A stretch of DNA of 64,000 nucleotides from Prosapia bicincta (GCA_036971475.1 JBAIZL010000005.1:234255369-234319368); one strand, 5' to 3'. Shown: positions 23,768 to 39,300, counted from the first letter of the stretch. Notes: a model not told the origin generated them from the letters alone. Program-made: numbers and translations.

Positions 23768-26700
23768 TGTAATTTATTGTTTTAATAAGATATTTTGAAT
23801 GAAGTTTTTAAAATGTAATTTTTTAAAATAATAATTTCAAATCAATCTATTTCTAAGTAAAATTGTTCCTTAATATTTTCTCTAAATGTTTTCTTTTATA
23901 GTTTAATTTTATAATAAATTCCTCTAATTTCTTTTCTTTTATAAATATCTGATTGCAAAATTTCAAAATGTATTAATGGATCTAGCCTAGATACTTAAGT
24001 GTCTTGAGATTGCAGAATCCACTTTTCAGCCTTTTATCAAATATTTAATAATATCTTTTTTTAAATAAATAGTTTTAATTTATTTTCTTGTAAGTATTCC
24101 GTAGTGTTAATTCAATTCCAGACCAAACACTCCCGCACTAAGTTGAATTCGTTAAATTTTGCTGGCCAACTCTAAACACGTCCGTCTTGCTCGAATAGGT
24201 GTGCAGGACTGAAGCCACGCTAACTACGCATTTCAAAATGGCTAAAACAAACTATTTCCTTTTCTTAATTGTTCTTACAGGCTTTACGGATGCTGTATTC
24301 ACTGCCTTTTGTATATTTCATGTTCTTAATAACTAGATTTTAATTTCTTTGCAGGTGATTGCATTTAAATATGGTATCTCCGTTTAAATTGTCAGCCGTT
24401 CTATTCACAATGCGCGCTCATCTTATTTAATACGCTAGTTCAACTTTTGTGCTTCTTATATTGGTTTCATTTTTCTTAACACATAAAGGCTTTTATTTTT
24501 ATTTACATTGATTTAGTGTTCTTTTTAAACGGTTACACATTAAATTGTTTGTTTTACAGTGGTTATTGTTCTAAACTTGATTAAATATTACGATTTTGCC
24601 AATTTAGGTTATGTTTACATTTTTCTCTTTTTTCATAATTGGTTATTTTATGGTTTGAATTTACTTACATATTTATATTATATTCTTGATATTTAACGTT
24701 ATTAATTGTTTTTCCGTTGCACTGACTTTATGAAGTTAAATTTATTACTATTGTAAGTAATTTTATCCACCATTAAGTGCAATAATTTTACCTTGAGTGA
24801 TGAGGCACCTTTCGGCCAATTGACCATTGTCGAATCACTGATGTTTTTCTGTTGTAGATGTTCGGTCTGTGAAGTTGGTGTTTGTTGACGTTACGCGCAC
24901 TTTTTCTTGATCTGTGTGTATGATATACAGAAGACATACTATATAGAAATATCATACACACAGATCAAGAAAAAGTGCGCGTAACGTCAACAAACACCAA
25001 CTTCACAGACCGATCATCTACAACAGAAAAACATCAGTGATTCGACAATGGTCAATTGACCGAAAGGTGCCTCATCACTCAAGGTAAAATTATTGCACTT
25101 AATGGTGGATAAAATTACTTAAAATAGTAATAAATTTAACTTTATATTATATTATATATAGTGCCTTTCTTACTTGCTATTTTCAAAATGTTACAATATA
25201 TATAAATATATATATATATATATAGATTTTTTGGACTAGGAGACTGACAGACTTACCTTGGTAAGAGTCCACTCGGTAGTCTTGAAATAGAAACACATAA
25301 AAGCACTTAAACAATGATATATTTCAACCACACAGTGGTCTTTATCAATCGAAGAGAAAACACAAAAAGAAATATGAGAGAATGAAATAAAATAAATACA
25401 AGTTGTAATCACAGATTGTGTAGAGTAGAAATCAGATGTCACAGATTAAAGATATATATATATATTGTTTCCATGAGCATATGAGTGATTATAGTTTATA
25501 TAAGTCTGTCAGGGGAAAAGAGATAAGGCTATTAGAAAAAAAAAAAAAAAAAAATTAATGGGTTTATCTGATGTTGAGGTTAGGGGATTCTCTGGATTTG
25601 GTATACCACTGGTATGATAGTTCCCACCTTCTCAGTTCTGAGGGATTGCAATCAGGGGGGAGTGATTTAATTATTTTTGTGGTATAGCAGTCATCAAAAG
25701 TTGTGATGTTGTGACTCGCAGCATGTTGAGCTGTTGGTCTGTCCATATTCATAATTTTAACATCATGTCTGTGGCCATTCATTCTGATATTCAAACCATC
25801 CGTGGTCAGGCCTATGTACTGTGCTGAGCAAAGTTTACATTGTAGCTGGTATATGACATTTTTCGATGTACAATTATGATGACCCTGTATTTTGAAGACC
25901 ATTTTTGTTGTTTGGCTGTTGAAACTATTTGCTGAGGGGTGTATTGGACACGTCTTGCATCTAGGTCTATTGCATGGGAAGGAGCCATGAGGAAGTTTGT
26001 GTGGTTTCTCTGCATCAGGGTCTGGTAGTTTAGGATGTACTAGGATGTTTTTCAAGTTGGGAGGTTGCTTGTACTAAATTTGCGGTGGATCGGTGAAAAG
26101 ATTTTTGGTGTGAACGGAAGCTTGAAGAATTTTGAAGCCATCTTTCAATATCTTGTTGAGTTTATGTAGACCAGGATGGTAGTCTGTTATTAATGACAGT
26201 TTATTTTGTTCTGTTTGTGGTTTATGGTGAACCGAGGATTGTGCTGAATGAATTTGGTTTTCAATGAGTTTTTTTGGGTATCCTCTTCTCTGGAAGGCTG
26301 TTGATATCTTTCTATTAAAATCTTCCAATTCCCTATCATTTGAACAGATTCTCTTACCCCTGATTGCTTGACTGTATGGAATGGATCGTTTTATGTATAT
26401 CCATCCTAGTACATCCTAAACTACCAGACCCTGATGCAGAGAAACCACACAAACTTCCTCATGGCTCCTTCCCATGTAATAGACCTAGATGCAAGACGTG
26501 TCCAATACACCCCTCAGCAAATAGTTTCAACAGCCAAACAACAAAAATGGTCTTCAAAATACAGGGTCATCATAATTGTACATCGAAAAATGTCATATAC
26601 CAGCTACAATGTAAACTTTGCTCAGCACAGTACATAGGCCTGACCACGGATGGTTTGAATATCAGAATGAATGGCCACAGACATGATGTTAAAATTATGA

Positions 26701-27249
26701 ATATGGATAGACCAACAGCTCAACATGCTGCGAGTCACAACATCACAACTTTTGATGACTGCTATACCACAAAAATAATTAAATCACTCCCCCCTGATTG
26801 CAATCCCTCAGAACTGAGAAGGTGGGAACTATCATACCAGTGGTATACCAAATCCAGAGAATCCCCTAACCTCAACATCAGATAAACCCATTATTTTTTT
26901 ATTTTTTTTTTTTCTAATAGCCTTATCTCTTTTCCCCTGACATACTTATATAAACTATAATCACTCATATGCTCATGGAAACAATATATATATATATATC
27001 TTTAATCTGTGCATCTGTGACATCTGATTTCTACTCTACACAATCTGTGATTACAACTTGTATTTATTTTATTTCATTCTCTCATATTTCTTTTTGTGTT
27101 TTCTCACCACTGTGTGGTTGACATATATCACTGTTTAAGTGCTTTTATGTGTTTCTATTTCAAGACTACAGTGTGGACTCTTACCAAGGTAAGTCTGTCA
27201 GTCTCCTAGTTCAAAAAATCTAAATAATCTTTACCAACCAAAACTAACC

Positions 27250-27305
<56 letters not shown>

Positions 27306-30300
27306 CAACACTATTGTTCATCTGTACTATCAATAAACCAAGGAAGCTTGAATGTGCGTCCTGAGAAGTAGCAGATGTAAAATCCTCAAGCGCAGTAGGG
27401 GTATAATTCAACATATTTCCCTCTTCATTATTAATTGTGTTTACACTCGGAGAGATTATTGTTTAAATAAATGGGGTTGATTTGTGAGTCAGGTACAACT
27501 ATTTATTTAAACAGGCAGGCTATTTATTAAATAGAGTACAGGAGGAAAAAGGCCTAATGACGATAACTTAGCTGTTATTGAAATGTACCGCACCCGCAAA
27601 TCAACTGCAATTATTTAAACAATAATCTTTGGGACAGTAAACATGACTAATACTTTATTATGATTGAAAATCTGAACAAGATATACAAATATGTATATAT
27701 ATAGGGAGAGTGTGAACTAATAGCAGAAATTGAAAAAAAGTAGTGAAATAACACAACAAAGAAACAAAAATGTTTTTAGACAAGCTACTGGAATTTCTAA
27801 ATAAAACAAAAATTGAACTAGGAAAAAAAAGAAAAGAAAAAAGAGAAAGATACTCAAAGAGGAGAAGAAGCAGATGCAGGGAAACATTATGGGACTTAAT
27901 AATTAAATAGGAAGGTCAAATGAACATCTGGTATAATACAACAAACATATATTAGCTAAAAACAATAAATGAGTATAATAAAACCCTTTAAATATTGGCA
28001 AAATTAGTTAGCATCATCATAAGATTACAGCATTCAAAAGTTACAACCTTCTGATTGAAGCTAACTATGTTATACTTGTATATAAAAGTGTTTATAACGG
28101 GTTTAATCTTTTTAGCTAAGGGTTTTTATTGTTATATTAAAAGCCATTCTACTGTGTTGTTTATTATTTTAAAGAAGAGATAAGGCAAAGAGATGAACAT
28201 TTGAAAAATTATTAGGAAAAAATGATGTTTACAGCTGAAATTGAGGAAATTAGGATACATGAAAAGCGATAGGTTGAAGAATATTTGATGCATCGCAATG
28301 GAGAAAAAATATAGAAAACGTAGTATAACATTGTAAGGGAGGCTAGGTTATCAAAGGAGTAGGTATATATAGACCGATGGAGACTAAGAAAGCACTCAGT
28401 TTCTGAAGGAAATCGAAGAAATCATTGATGTCCTGACAACCACTTCAGTTAGTGACGGTATCATAACAAGTGTTTTTGTTTATCGGATTAGAAGAAAAAT
28501 ATGTTCATCTGACACCCTTGGGATGGTAAAGGAACCATGCACAGATAATTTTATGAAAAAGGCTACAGAAACATTCAAGATAACATTCAAAGTAGCTAGT
28601 AAAAAACTCCACAATTGTGTATGTTAAACATGAAGTTTTTTTATCTTATAGGTATGATTCAGAACTAATTACACTATTATTTATTAAGGCCAAATCGTCT
28701 TCAAGATTGCTTATTAGAGATATTTAGTATATTCAATTAAACTAATTTTAAGTGTAAAATGCAATCATATAAAAATAAACTGAAAAATGCTAGGAAATAA
28801 AAGGTTTCCTCAACAATGGAACAGCATTAATCCCTAACTGTCAAACAATACCATCGCTCTAGAACACCTATATATTCTCTTGATGAAGCACAAGAAAATT
28901 TTTGTAAATCTAAAAGTGAAATTAAAGACACATTCTCATAACATGGAAAATAATGAAAAATACAAGTATATGGAGGAACTTAGGAGTGTTCTTAACAGTT
29001 TTCTGACGGCTGAAATTAGTAAATAAACGAGGGGGGCAATAATATAAGAATAATGTTTATTATTTCCTTCAATTGTGTACTGACTATTAAACTACCTTAC
29101 CTCGTATATTTCTGAGCAAAGTTGAACCATATCTGTGAACTTCTTTTATGATACAGCTGTGAAATGAAAAATTCATTCTTCATTTTCTCACCTGATTGAC
29201 AAAGAGAGCAGTGCTCTTGAAATAGGGTTTAGATAATGTTTACAATGTGAAGACAGACTCCCAAGCCATTACCAAAGTAAGTTTTCCTTTATGCAATATA
29301 ATAAATATGAAATAAAATTATTGTACATAGTTCTAAATAATTACTAGCCCTTTACCTGATCCTGAGTACAGTTAATAATATCTTGCAGATTTTGAGCATT
29401 AGCAATCGTTTCCCGTTTGCTTTTCTCCAACTCATTCAAGATTGTTTCTTTGTCACTCTGAAGAAGTGCTACTTGGTCTCTCTGGAAAGATGTAACACAT
29501 TGTTTTTTAAAATTCTAAAGGTTTTATTATTTTTTTTAAATATAAGAATTTCATTTAAAAAATTTAGTTATACCGTTAAAGAAAACAATTTTATAAGAAT
29601 CAATTACCTTGAACTATTTTCTAAACCTGTTTTACAAACTTGTAGCACATTTGTTTCTTTTTATAAAATCCAAGTAGCAAGTACTCTCTGTTCACTTCAG
29701 TTGAGATCAGGTAATATTTCAGGAAAGAGACCTCCCCTGCCCAAGAAATGCCTTAATTTCTTCTATTCTTAGTACCAGAGGATCATTATATGCTTTCTGT
29801 GGATCTACTTAATTAAATCCCGTCCCCTTATCCCTTCAGTTCAATCACTTCATTACTCTTGCTTTTATAAAGAGGTGTAATGGATAGAACTTTCATTGTG
29901 ACCGTCATATAGACTAAGTCTACTTCAGATATGAGACCATGCACATGTGAAGCCATAATGACTCCCTTATAATAGCAGAGAGTTTATACCCCTAGCTTAA
30001 TCTTACAAATATTCATAATCCTTTCCTATCCTTTATAGGCAATTAGTCATAATAAATGATTCTATAAAAACTAAAAAAAAATTGTAAACTTACAGATTAA
30101 TATTTACAAACCTTATGCAATAAAATCTCTCGGTAGAGTTCGCCCGCCAGGAGAACCGAGCTGGAAGGAATGCAAAGAATGCAGAAACCAGCCCCCACAT
30201 TTGGCCCAGCTGTTAGTGTACTACCCTCTGCAGAATTGTAAAAACATCACCCCCAACATAACACAGGTAAAGGCAACTGACACAGGCATAATATCAACTA

Positions 30301-33300
30301 AAAAAGTTCAGGCGAATGTTTGTGACTGGGCTAGTACTAGCTGGCACGTGCGAGAGACAATGCTTTGGGAGTGGAAGGGATGTTAGGTAGATGGGATTTT
30401 CTGAGAATACTTCCCCACACCCCTCATACGTCGCCTTGGTTCTCCTGGTGGGGGAACTGTATTTTTACCTGCTTAGCCCCCTTCAGCCATTAAATACTGT
30501 AAACATTATTTGAAAACATTCACTTAAAATGATTTTCTCAGTAAAAATTATAACATGATGTAGTCAATTATTAGTTACAATAGTATAGGGGACTGTGTTA
30601 TTGTATTAGTGTTACTTGAAGTGTGCTATAGTAATGTTTATTAGTTTTTGTACAATGAATATGGATAACGAAGATGAAGTATTAGAAAATATCTACTGCA
30701 ACAACATTTGTCAAAGTAGACAATCTTCAATAATTCATCTTCATTATCTATATTTATTGTACAAAAACTAATGAACACTACTATAACACATTTCCAGTAA
30801 CACATACGATAACACAGTCCTTAATCTAACAGTAATGGTGGAACAAAAAAAGAAATGCACCGAAATGTTCACAAAGACTGGCCTAATTCCTGAAAAGTGA
30901 TACAAAATTTTCCATCAATGGGTAATCTCATACTGAATCAATGAATTGAGAGGGAGTTTGGGGCATACATGAATGCCTACTGCCTCGCCAGTACTGGGCG
31001 CCATGCACGCCTACCCTACTGAACATGTTAAAAAAAGATTCTTAATGTACAGCTACCCTAATCAGTCAATAATAAAATGCAATTATAAATCAATGCTCCA
31101 TGGTCAATAAATAAAATCTACAGTCAAAAGCTAAAGTAAAAGTTACCAGAGCAGAGTTGTGTTCTTCCAATGCTCGAATGTTCCTCAATTTGCCCAACAA
31201 CCTTCTGTTTCTTTCAGAGTGCATTTCCCTCCTGTGTTTCTCAAATTGTAGCTGAAGACTAAGTAGCTGTAACTGTTCTTTACAAATTTTTAACTCACTT
31301 TCAGCTGCAAAATAACAAAACCACTCATTTAGGGATTTTTCAAAATTTAAACATTAATTTTAAATTGTCAATTATTAGACATAATTTGTATTAACACTTT
31401 CACTGCAGCAATGGTCCCAAAACCATCGAGGCATATTCACAATATTATAGTTAAATCTAGTCTGAAGCAACCGTAACACTGTTTGACATTATGTTTGTTT
31501 ATTTCTATGATAGGTGAGAGTGGTTTTGACTGCGCAGTTCCATGTTATCACTGTTTATTCATATTCTCTATGGTGATAAATTTGTACAATTATTCTTTAA
31601 TTAATATTTTGTGTATGATTATCAAACACAAGAAGAAAGGGGAAAATGTTTTATCATAAAACGTAATGGCTTTATAAAAAAAAAAAAAACAACTGTAGTA
31701 AAGTGCAAGAAAAAAAAATTACCAATGTTAAATCAAATACACAATCTTTGAAAGCCTGGTTTACCTAGAGAGAAATATACTGTGATTCGATATTTTTACA
31801 TGCGTCATATGAATTAAAAACACATGTAAAAGTGAGAATAAGTAGTTGTTAATATGTTTATAACTGCAGTAGAACCTCATTATAACAGACCCTATTAAGC
31901 AGTATGTCACTTATTACGGACTGTGTTTTGATAGATATTAAAATACTGATTTATTTAAAAAGCGTTGACAAATGTATAAACAAATATACACTCTTTCCTA
32001 CCCAAAAGGTCACTGGAATGAAATATGATGTCTTTCCACTAAAACAATCACAAAATATTTTCAATATTAATCTAAAGCTTTAAATAAGTAAATTTAAAAA
32101 ATATTGTAGTACTGTCATTGAATTCCACTTATTAGTAGCCATAGTGAATATGTCAAAAGATTTTTAATTAGATTTTGTCCTTTTTATTAATCTTTCACAG
32201 TTTTTCCCGAAAATAAGAATATAAGTATAAAACCTATTACTCACATTTTAAATACCAATAACAATATGCTCTTGCAATGAAATACAACAAAAAATTGATT
32301 TCCAAATTTCTCCATTGAAAACAAATTCCTACATTTTACATATTATAAATAAAAATGAAACACAAGAAACAATTAAGATAAAATAACAACTATCGACACA
32401 ACAAAACACATAAAACAAAATTTCATGAGTTATAAAAAGAAGAAAGTTGTAACACATATCTTTAGATAATGGTAGACACAGTACAGAAATGTTATAGCAT
32501 TATACACCATAAATTACTTTGAACAGAGGCTTTGTGCTCTTTGAAATTATGGAGACTCTCACAAAATTACTACATGTCATTTGATGTAGTGTCTTCATAT
32601 TGGAGTTTGATAATGTCCTTAGACGAACTCAACAGTGAATTTGGTAACATAATTTAGCACATGGAAGTAAGATGGCTAATATTTCATTACCCTTTCATCA
32701 GAAAATTCCACTATTTCTTGAAGAGGGAAGCCATGTGATTTGTTAAGTGATCCTAATATACTATCCTGCCTAGCATGCCTTGTAGATATGACAAAACAGC
32801 TAAACACCTTGGATACAGTGAGAAGCCTCATTCAGTGGGAAACCTATACACTGCAAGTAGATAAATATATTTGCTTGCTGAAGTGCCAGAAAGCATCTGA
32901 AATAATATTTTATTAATTTCATAAACTTATTGATTTTCATCATGGATATTCATGTAAATAACAAGCCTTTTAACCTGTTTTGGTCGTAATTATGAAGATT
33001 TTTTAAAATGTTAATTTAATGGTCACTAATAAAGTTTATTTCCTAAACATAAGTGTTTTTTCTAACTAATATCTATCCTATAAAACTAAAAAATATAATT
33101 ATAATTTATTAAGAATAAAAAAACACGTGCATTATTAGGTACTCAAGTAAAATTTGCAATTTTTTACATAGATTTCAAAGAGTTATTTAGAACATCTCTG
33201 TATATGTTGAAAGAACAACAGAGAACAAAAACCCAGTTTATATGAAAATTAGATATCAAAGAAAATATTGATTAATAAGCGAGTCATATAAGAAGGTGAA

Positions 33301-36300
33301 AGAAAAGAAGGAAGTAAAAAAAAAAAAACTGAATTATCAGGTTCTATTTTTTGACATAAAACAAGTAAATATAAAATATAGTATTGAAAACCATCAATAA
33401 CATTAACTGTGAACAATAATATTAACTTCAAAATAACTTACCTTGATGTTTATTTTTCTTGCAATCACTGTCTGCTTGGACAGTTATATTAATGAAGGCT
33501 TGTACAGCATGATACGGAGAATAGTTTAGAGTCTTGTGAGGAAATAGTGGTGGTGAATTATTGAGATCTGTCAACACAAAATATGCTGGTAAATATATAC
33601 CTTCACAGTCAGATTAGTTCAATAAATATTTATCAATAACATAACTATTCTGGAAGTGTCTATAGTGCACAGTTTGTTAATATAATGTTTTCTGAGGTTA
33701 ATAAAGTATCGGTTTACTAATACTGAATCACTACGTATCTTTGTTATTATTAAACTTAATTTAAAATTATTTAATAGGTTTTAGATTTTACACATATCTT
33801 TGTTATTATTTAACTTAACTTAAAATTATTTAATAGAATTAGATTTTACACATATCTTTGTTATTATTTAACTTAACTTAAAATTTATTTCATCGGTTTT
33901 AGATTTTAATAAGATTAAGAGCTAGACAGAATGCATTGACATACAAATGTTAACCAAGTCATTGTCAAATGGTTTGAGATGCCAGACCAAACACATTCTA
34001 TTATAACACCCTTTTCACCACGTGTGATTTTATATATAATTTTTTTTGTCATTTGTTGTAGAGATGATATTAGCAAGGGCATCTAGACCAAAAATGACAA
34101 ATTACCACTATAGTAAGAAATAAAATCCATTTTTATTTTTAGCTTAAACATTTTTTTAATTACTCTATTATTTTTTATAAGAAGAGCAGAATAGTTGTAC
34201 TTTCTTAGTATACAATAAAGTTATTCATGCAAAATCTACTACAATATTTTGTTTATGAAACATGGCCAAAAACAAATAATGTCAGCACTGCTTATAAATC
34301 AAAATTTGTATAAATTTTATTTAATAATGAAATGTGTTCAAATTTTTATTATTTACGATATTAACAATACATTATTACATATATTTTAGACTAGACAAAT
34401 TATATAAAACTTGTGACTTTTAATTATTATTAAAAAAAAAAAATTAAAGTAAAATTTGTATTTTTCTACTTTTTATATGGTTTTGAATATAAAGTATACA
34501 ATGCAAAATTATGTAAAAAAGTTGAAAGAAATGTAAAAGTAAAACATTAAAAAGTCCTCTTTCAATCCAAAGAATACTGAGATTTTAACATACACTACAC
34601 TTCAGCTTCTAGATCCTTGTCCAAGGGCTTAAACATGGTTGAAAATATTCTTTCTTATTACAGTAATACCTCATACTTATGAGATAGGTGGGACTGAGTG
34701 ATAACCATGTAAGTCGAATTCGCATAAGTCGGTGTATAATTTTACATACAGTCACATTATAACCAAAGACTAAATATACTAATAATTTAAAAGAAAAATC
34801 TGTATGTATTAAAATCTTAAATACATATACAACAAAAAATTATATTATATATATACATATTGCAAAGAAGTAAGTAAAAAGAAGTTATTTTGACATAGAA
34901 GGCTTCATAAAATCTAGTAAGTTCGTTTGAAGAATGAAGACTTTTTCTTCTGACGCATAATTTCCTAATAACTCGCTATATATATATTTTTTTTTGTGGC
35001 AGAAATACACTCATTATTGGAACTATGATTTCCAAAATTTGTAAGCCTTGTCTTGCTCAATTAAAGTAATTTCTTTTGTCAAGTATCTAACCGTCATTTC
35101 ATCTTCTATGTCAACTGGGTCTATAGAATCTGCGTTTTTAAGGTCTTGCTTTTGCTCACGCATTTCTATGAGCTCATCAATTAATTGTCAGCTCCAGGTT
35201 GTATTGCTGTAACAGCAACAATCACCTTCTTGGATGTAGGTGTAACAATCAGAGATGAGAATATCTATACAGGTGTTCACATCAAACCGACAAACCATCT
35301 ACAATACTTACATTTCAATAGCATCCACCCTATGAATATAAAAAGGTCTATACCATACAGTCAGGCAACCAGGGACAAGAGAATTTGTTCCAACGATGTA
35401 GCATTGGAGGACTTTAATGGGAAGACCTTACTAGCTTTCCAAAAAAGAGGATATCCTAAACAACTTGTTGAGGATCAAATTCGCTTAGCTCAATCATCTG
35501 ATGAACCTATGGAAGATAACAAACTGTCTTTAGTTACAGATTACCATTCAGGCCTACAGAAACTGAACCAAATATTAAAGGATGGCTTCAAGATTCTTCA
35601 AGCTTCCAACCACACCAACGATCTTTTCTCAAATCCACCACATATTTGGTTCAGACCTTTAAATTTAAAAAATATTTTAGTACATCCAAAACTACTAGAT
35701 CCAAGTACTGAAAAAACGCCTAAACGTCCTCATGGCGCCTTGCCGTGTAAAGACATGTCCAATACACATCCCAACAAATAGCTTCCATAGCCTAGCAACC
35801 AATGTGGACTTCAAGATTCAGGGTCATCATACTTGTGCATCCAAAAATGTAATATACCAGTTGCAATGTAAATTTTGCTCGGCAAAGTACATAGGCCTTA
35901 CCACAGATGGTCTGAGCATCAGAATGAATGGCCACAGACATGATGTCGGAACCATGAACATAGACAGGCCAACCGCTCACATCTTTCAATGATTGTTATA
36001 CCACCAAAATAATTAAGGCTCTCCCCTCTGAATGCAACTCTTCAGAATTAAGAAGATGGGAGTTATCATACCAGTGGTACACCAAATCTAGAGAATCTCC
36101 TAACCTCACCATCAGATAAAACTCCTTTTACCTTCCCTTTAATTTCTACCATTTTTAACAACTCCATTTACCTTCTTTCTGACAGACTATTAATATCTAG
36201 TTTCAAATAATCAATATTTATATAAATAACATATAGTACTATATCATAAACTATATATCTGTGACATTTGGATATTCATACACATCTGGGGTACTCTTCA

Positions 36301-39300
36301 GTCTTTTCTTTTTCTTTTTTTGATTGACAAAGATCATTGTGTGATCGAAATATTTCAACAGTGTGACAAGTTTTTATATGTGTCTATTTATTTATTTCCA
36401 AGAGATTGCAGTTTTTGACTATTGTCACTAGGTAAGTCTGTCAGTCTTCTATCTAGTCCAAAAATTCCTAAATAAGCTTTAAGCTCTTTTAGTATACTGT
36501 ATGTAAATATCAGAAGGTATCAATAACCATTCTTCTTTAGGTATATTTAGGTAGTAACTGTCTTGTTTATTGATTTCAATATGATAACAACTTATGATAC
36601 ACAACTCCTTGAACATTGGAATACATCCTGTATTTTTTTTTCAGTTTATAATAAGATAGTCTTTACGGTTGATGAATATGGCGAATTCAGCAATAGTGAC
36701 ATGCTAATCCCTTATAAACCTACAGGTTAATTTTGCTGATGGAATTGAAAGAAACAATCAAGTGGAAAAATCTCTCTCTTCAAATATAGACAAAGTACGT
36801 TTCACAATTATATGTAATTAACCTGTATATTTGCAAAAACGTTTGTAATTCTATAAAAAACAACCAAAACCAAATAACAGACTATTTAAAATTATTTTAC
36901 TTTTGTTGGTGGCCGACAGACTAGCACTTGCAGCTGTATGCCCTCATATGGCTCATATTGTTATATCAGTATGATCCCAGTGTGGAACCAATTCCCCTTA
37001 TTAGTTTCTAGAGCAATACTCGTGACATGTTTTTGACTCTCGTTTCAGGGCTTAAAAATATATAGGTGTATGAATTTTTGAAAAAAAATATTTTAAGCTT
37101 GTAAGTCATACTGTAGTTCAGATTATTAAATAGCTACTAAATTACAGATTTTGAATTGATAAATTTATATATATAATATTTACTATAAATATCTTTGAAT
37201 TTTATTCAATACCTCATAACATTTGAAAATAATTTAATCTTTGAATTTTATTCAATACCTCATAACATTTGAAAATAATTTAAAGCCATTATTTTTAACA
37301 TTATTTATTGACCACTTTATAGCGGACATTTCATTGTCAATATCACTGTATAGAAGCAACATATCTCGTATTAAATCACTTAATAAAGTGTCTTTAGCCA
37401 TTATATCTATAACGTAATAACTCTAACAATAAAAATTAAATAAACTAAATAGCTGAAAGATAAATTTAAAGCAAAAAACAACGAACTCAATACATAAACA
37501 AAAATTACACGAACTAAAAATTAAATAAATGAAATAACTGAGAGAAAATTTAGAACAAACAAAAACAAATTTGAAATTTCAACAACTCACACTAACAAAA
37601 CACTCACTATCTGACCAAACCAACATCTGTCGAACAACTGTCTGATAGCTCTTGGTAGCTACACTTCTCAAATTAAGATTTTGTTTGTAAAAGGAACTCT
37701 GAATGGTCTAAAGGTAAAGGCAGGTGAAGTAGAATCACCAATATAAAGAACGATATCGATGAAACCGAGAATACGTGTGAATTACGTTGCTATGGAAATA
37801 AGTACGGGATCCCAAGCTATACACGACCGTAGACTTGAATGTGTTAAATATTATTATTTAAAAAAATAACTATAATTATATTTAATCTCACAATAAGAAG
37901 AAAATTCTCAGGTTTAGCTCAATCTGAAAATATCATTCTCATCGTCTTTTTAAAAAAATAAATATTTACCATTTTGTTGAGATGTAAACTGGTTTTCTTC
38001 AGAGTTGTTAGAAGAAAGGAAATGTTGTTGGTCTAAAGCAGGAAATACTCCTAAAAAAAGGTGTTCATAAGGCAGCAAGTTGTCAGTCTGAGTGAATACA
38101 GATGTCATTTGTTTTAATGGTGCCTTTACAACATTTCTCTGAAAAAATCAAACATTAATACATTAAAATAGTCATATTTCATTTACCTCTGTCTTTGGAA
38201 AGTTAACTGCCATCATGAGAAATGAAACACATCTGTGAAAAATAAACACTTTAACAAGTTGCCTATGTTAAATAACCAGGGACACTAATGAGATAATGAC
38301 AGGATAATTAAATTCAATTAATTTCAATTAATTAACTGCTTGCTGAATGTAATTTCTATATGTTTTGTTATCAATTGTTGTGTTGTATTGCAGGAGACAC
38401 ATATCTCATTTTAAAAGACATATTCATGCTTATAGTCAAGGAATAAAATGTATTTTCTTTACTATATTATTTTAAAACTTGTCTACAAAAAAATAAAATA
38501 AAATACATTTTAATGGTTTTCACCATCCTATTCTGAAAATATGTGATACAAGTACATAGTTTTCAAAACCTCCCAATAGATACTGTAAGTGTATTTTCAA
38601 TACGTATTGTAATTCACACATTTAGTTTTCCTAGAAAGCAGTATCATTTCGTCTACTGTCAGACATAATTAACCCAATGCCGATTAATGCTTTTCAATCT
38701 ATGTCATCGATTATTTGGCCATTGATTACATTGAGTATAGATGAACAGGTATGGTTCTAGTATGTCAGGAACTAAGTCTTGTTTTTTGTTCAACCCATAG
38801 TCTATTTGACCTTCATTATGTTATGGTCTTCAAGTTCAGATAAGACATGTGCAGCCCATTTCTGATTACTAAGGAAGTGTGTTTTGTCTCTGGAAATTTT
38901 TACCATAAAGAAAGACATTCATAGCCATCCTAATATGTTCTTAGACAGGACAAATAAAGTAAAATATGAAGTTTCTTGATGTAATCATCTTGAATTCACT
39001 GATTAAACTAATTAACTAAGTGAATACGTAATTGCTTACTTGATGACGCATTTCAAAACGATCGTTCCTTTTACGAAGCTAACCCTCTACTGGCGGCATT
39101 TTGGTTGTTTACAAACGGTATGACAGTCGTTCATAAATCTATCCCCGTCATACCATTTGTAAACAGCCAAAATGCCGCCAGTAGAGGGTTAGCTTTGTAA
39201 AAGGAACAATCGTTTTGAATCGCGTCAGCAAGTAAGCAATTACGTATTCACTTAGTTAAGTAGTTTAAAATTAGTAAAGTAAAATATATTTTTTGTAGCT

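Noticed and set aside
27780..27930. Lys/Glu-rich stretch as a coiled-coil exon of TSC1
   Set aside because: No bounding splice sites in phase, and the protein already runs continuously from exon 9 to exon 10 without a gap.
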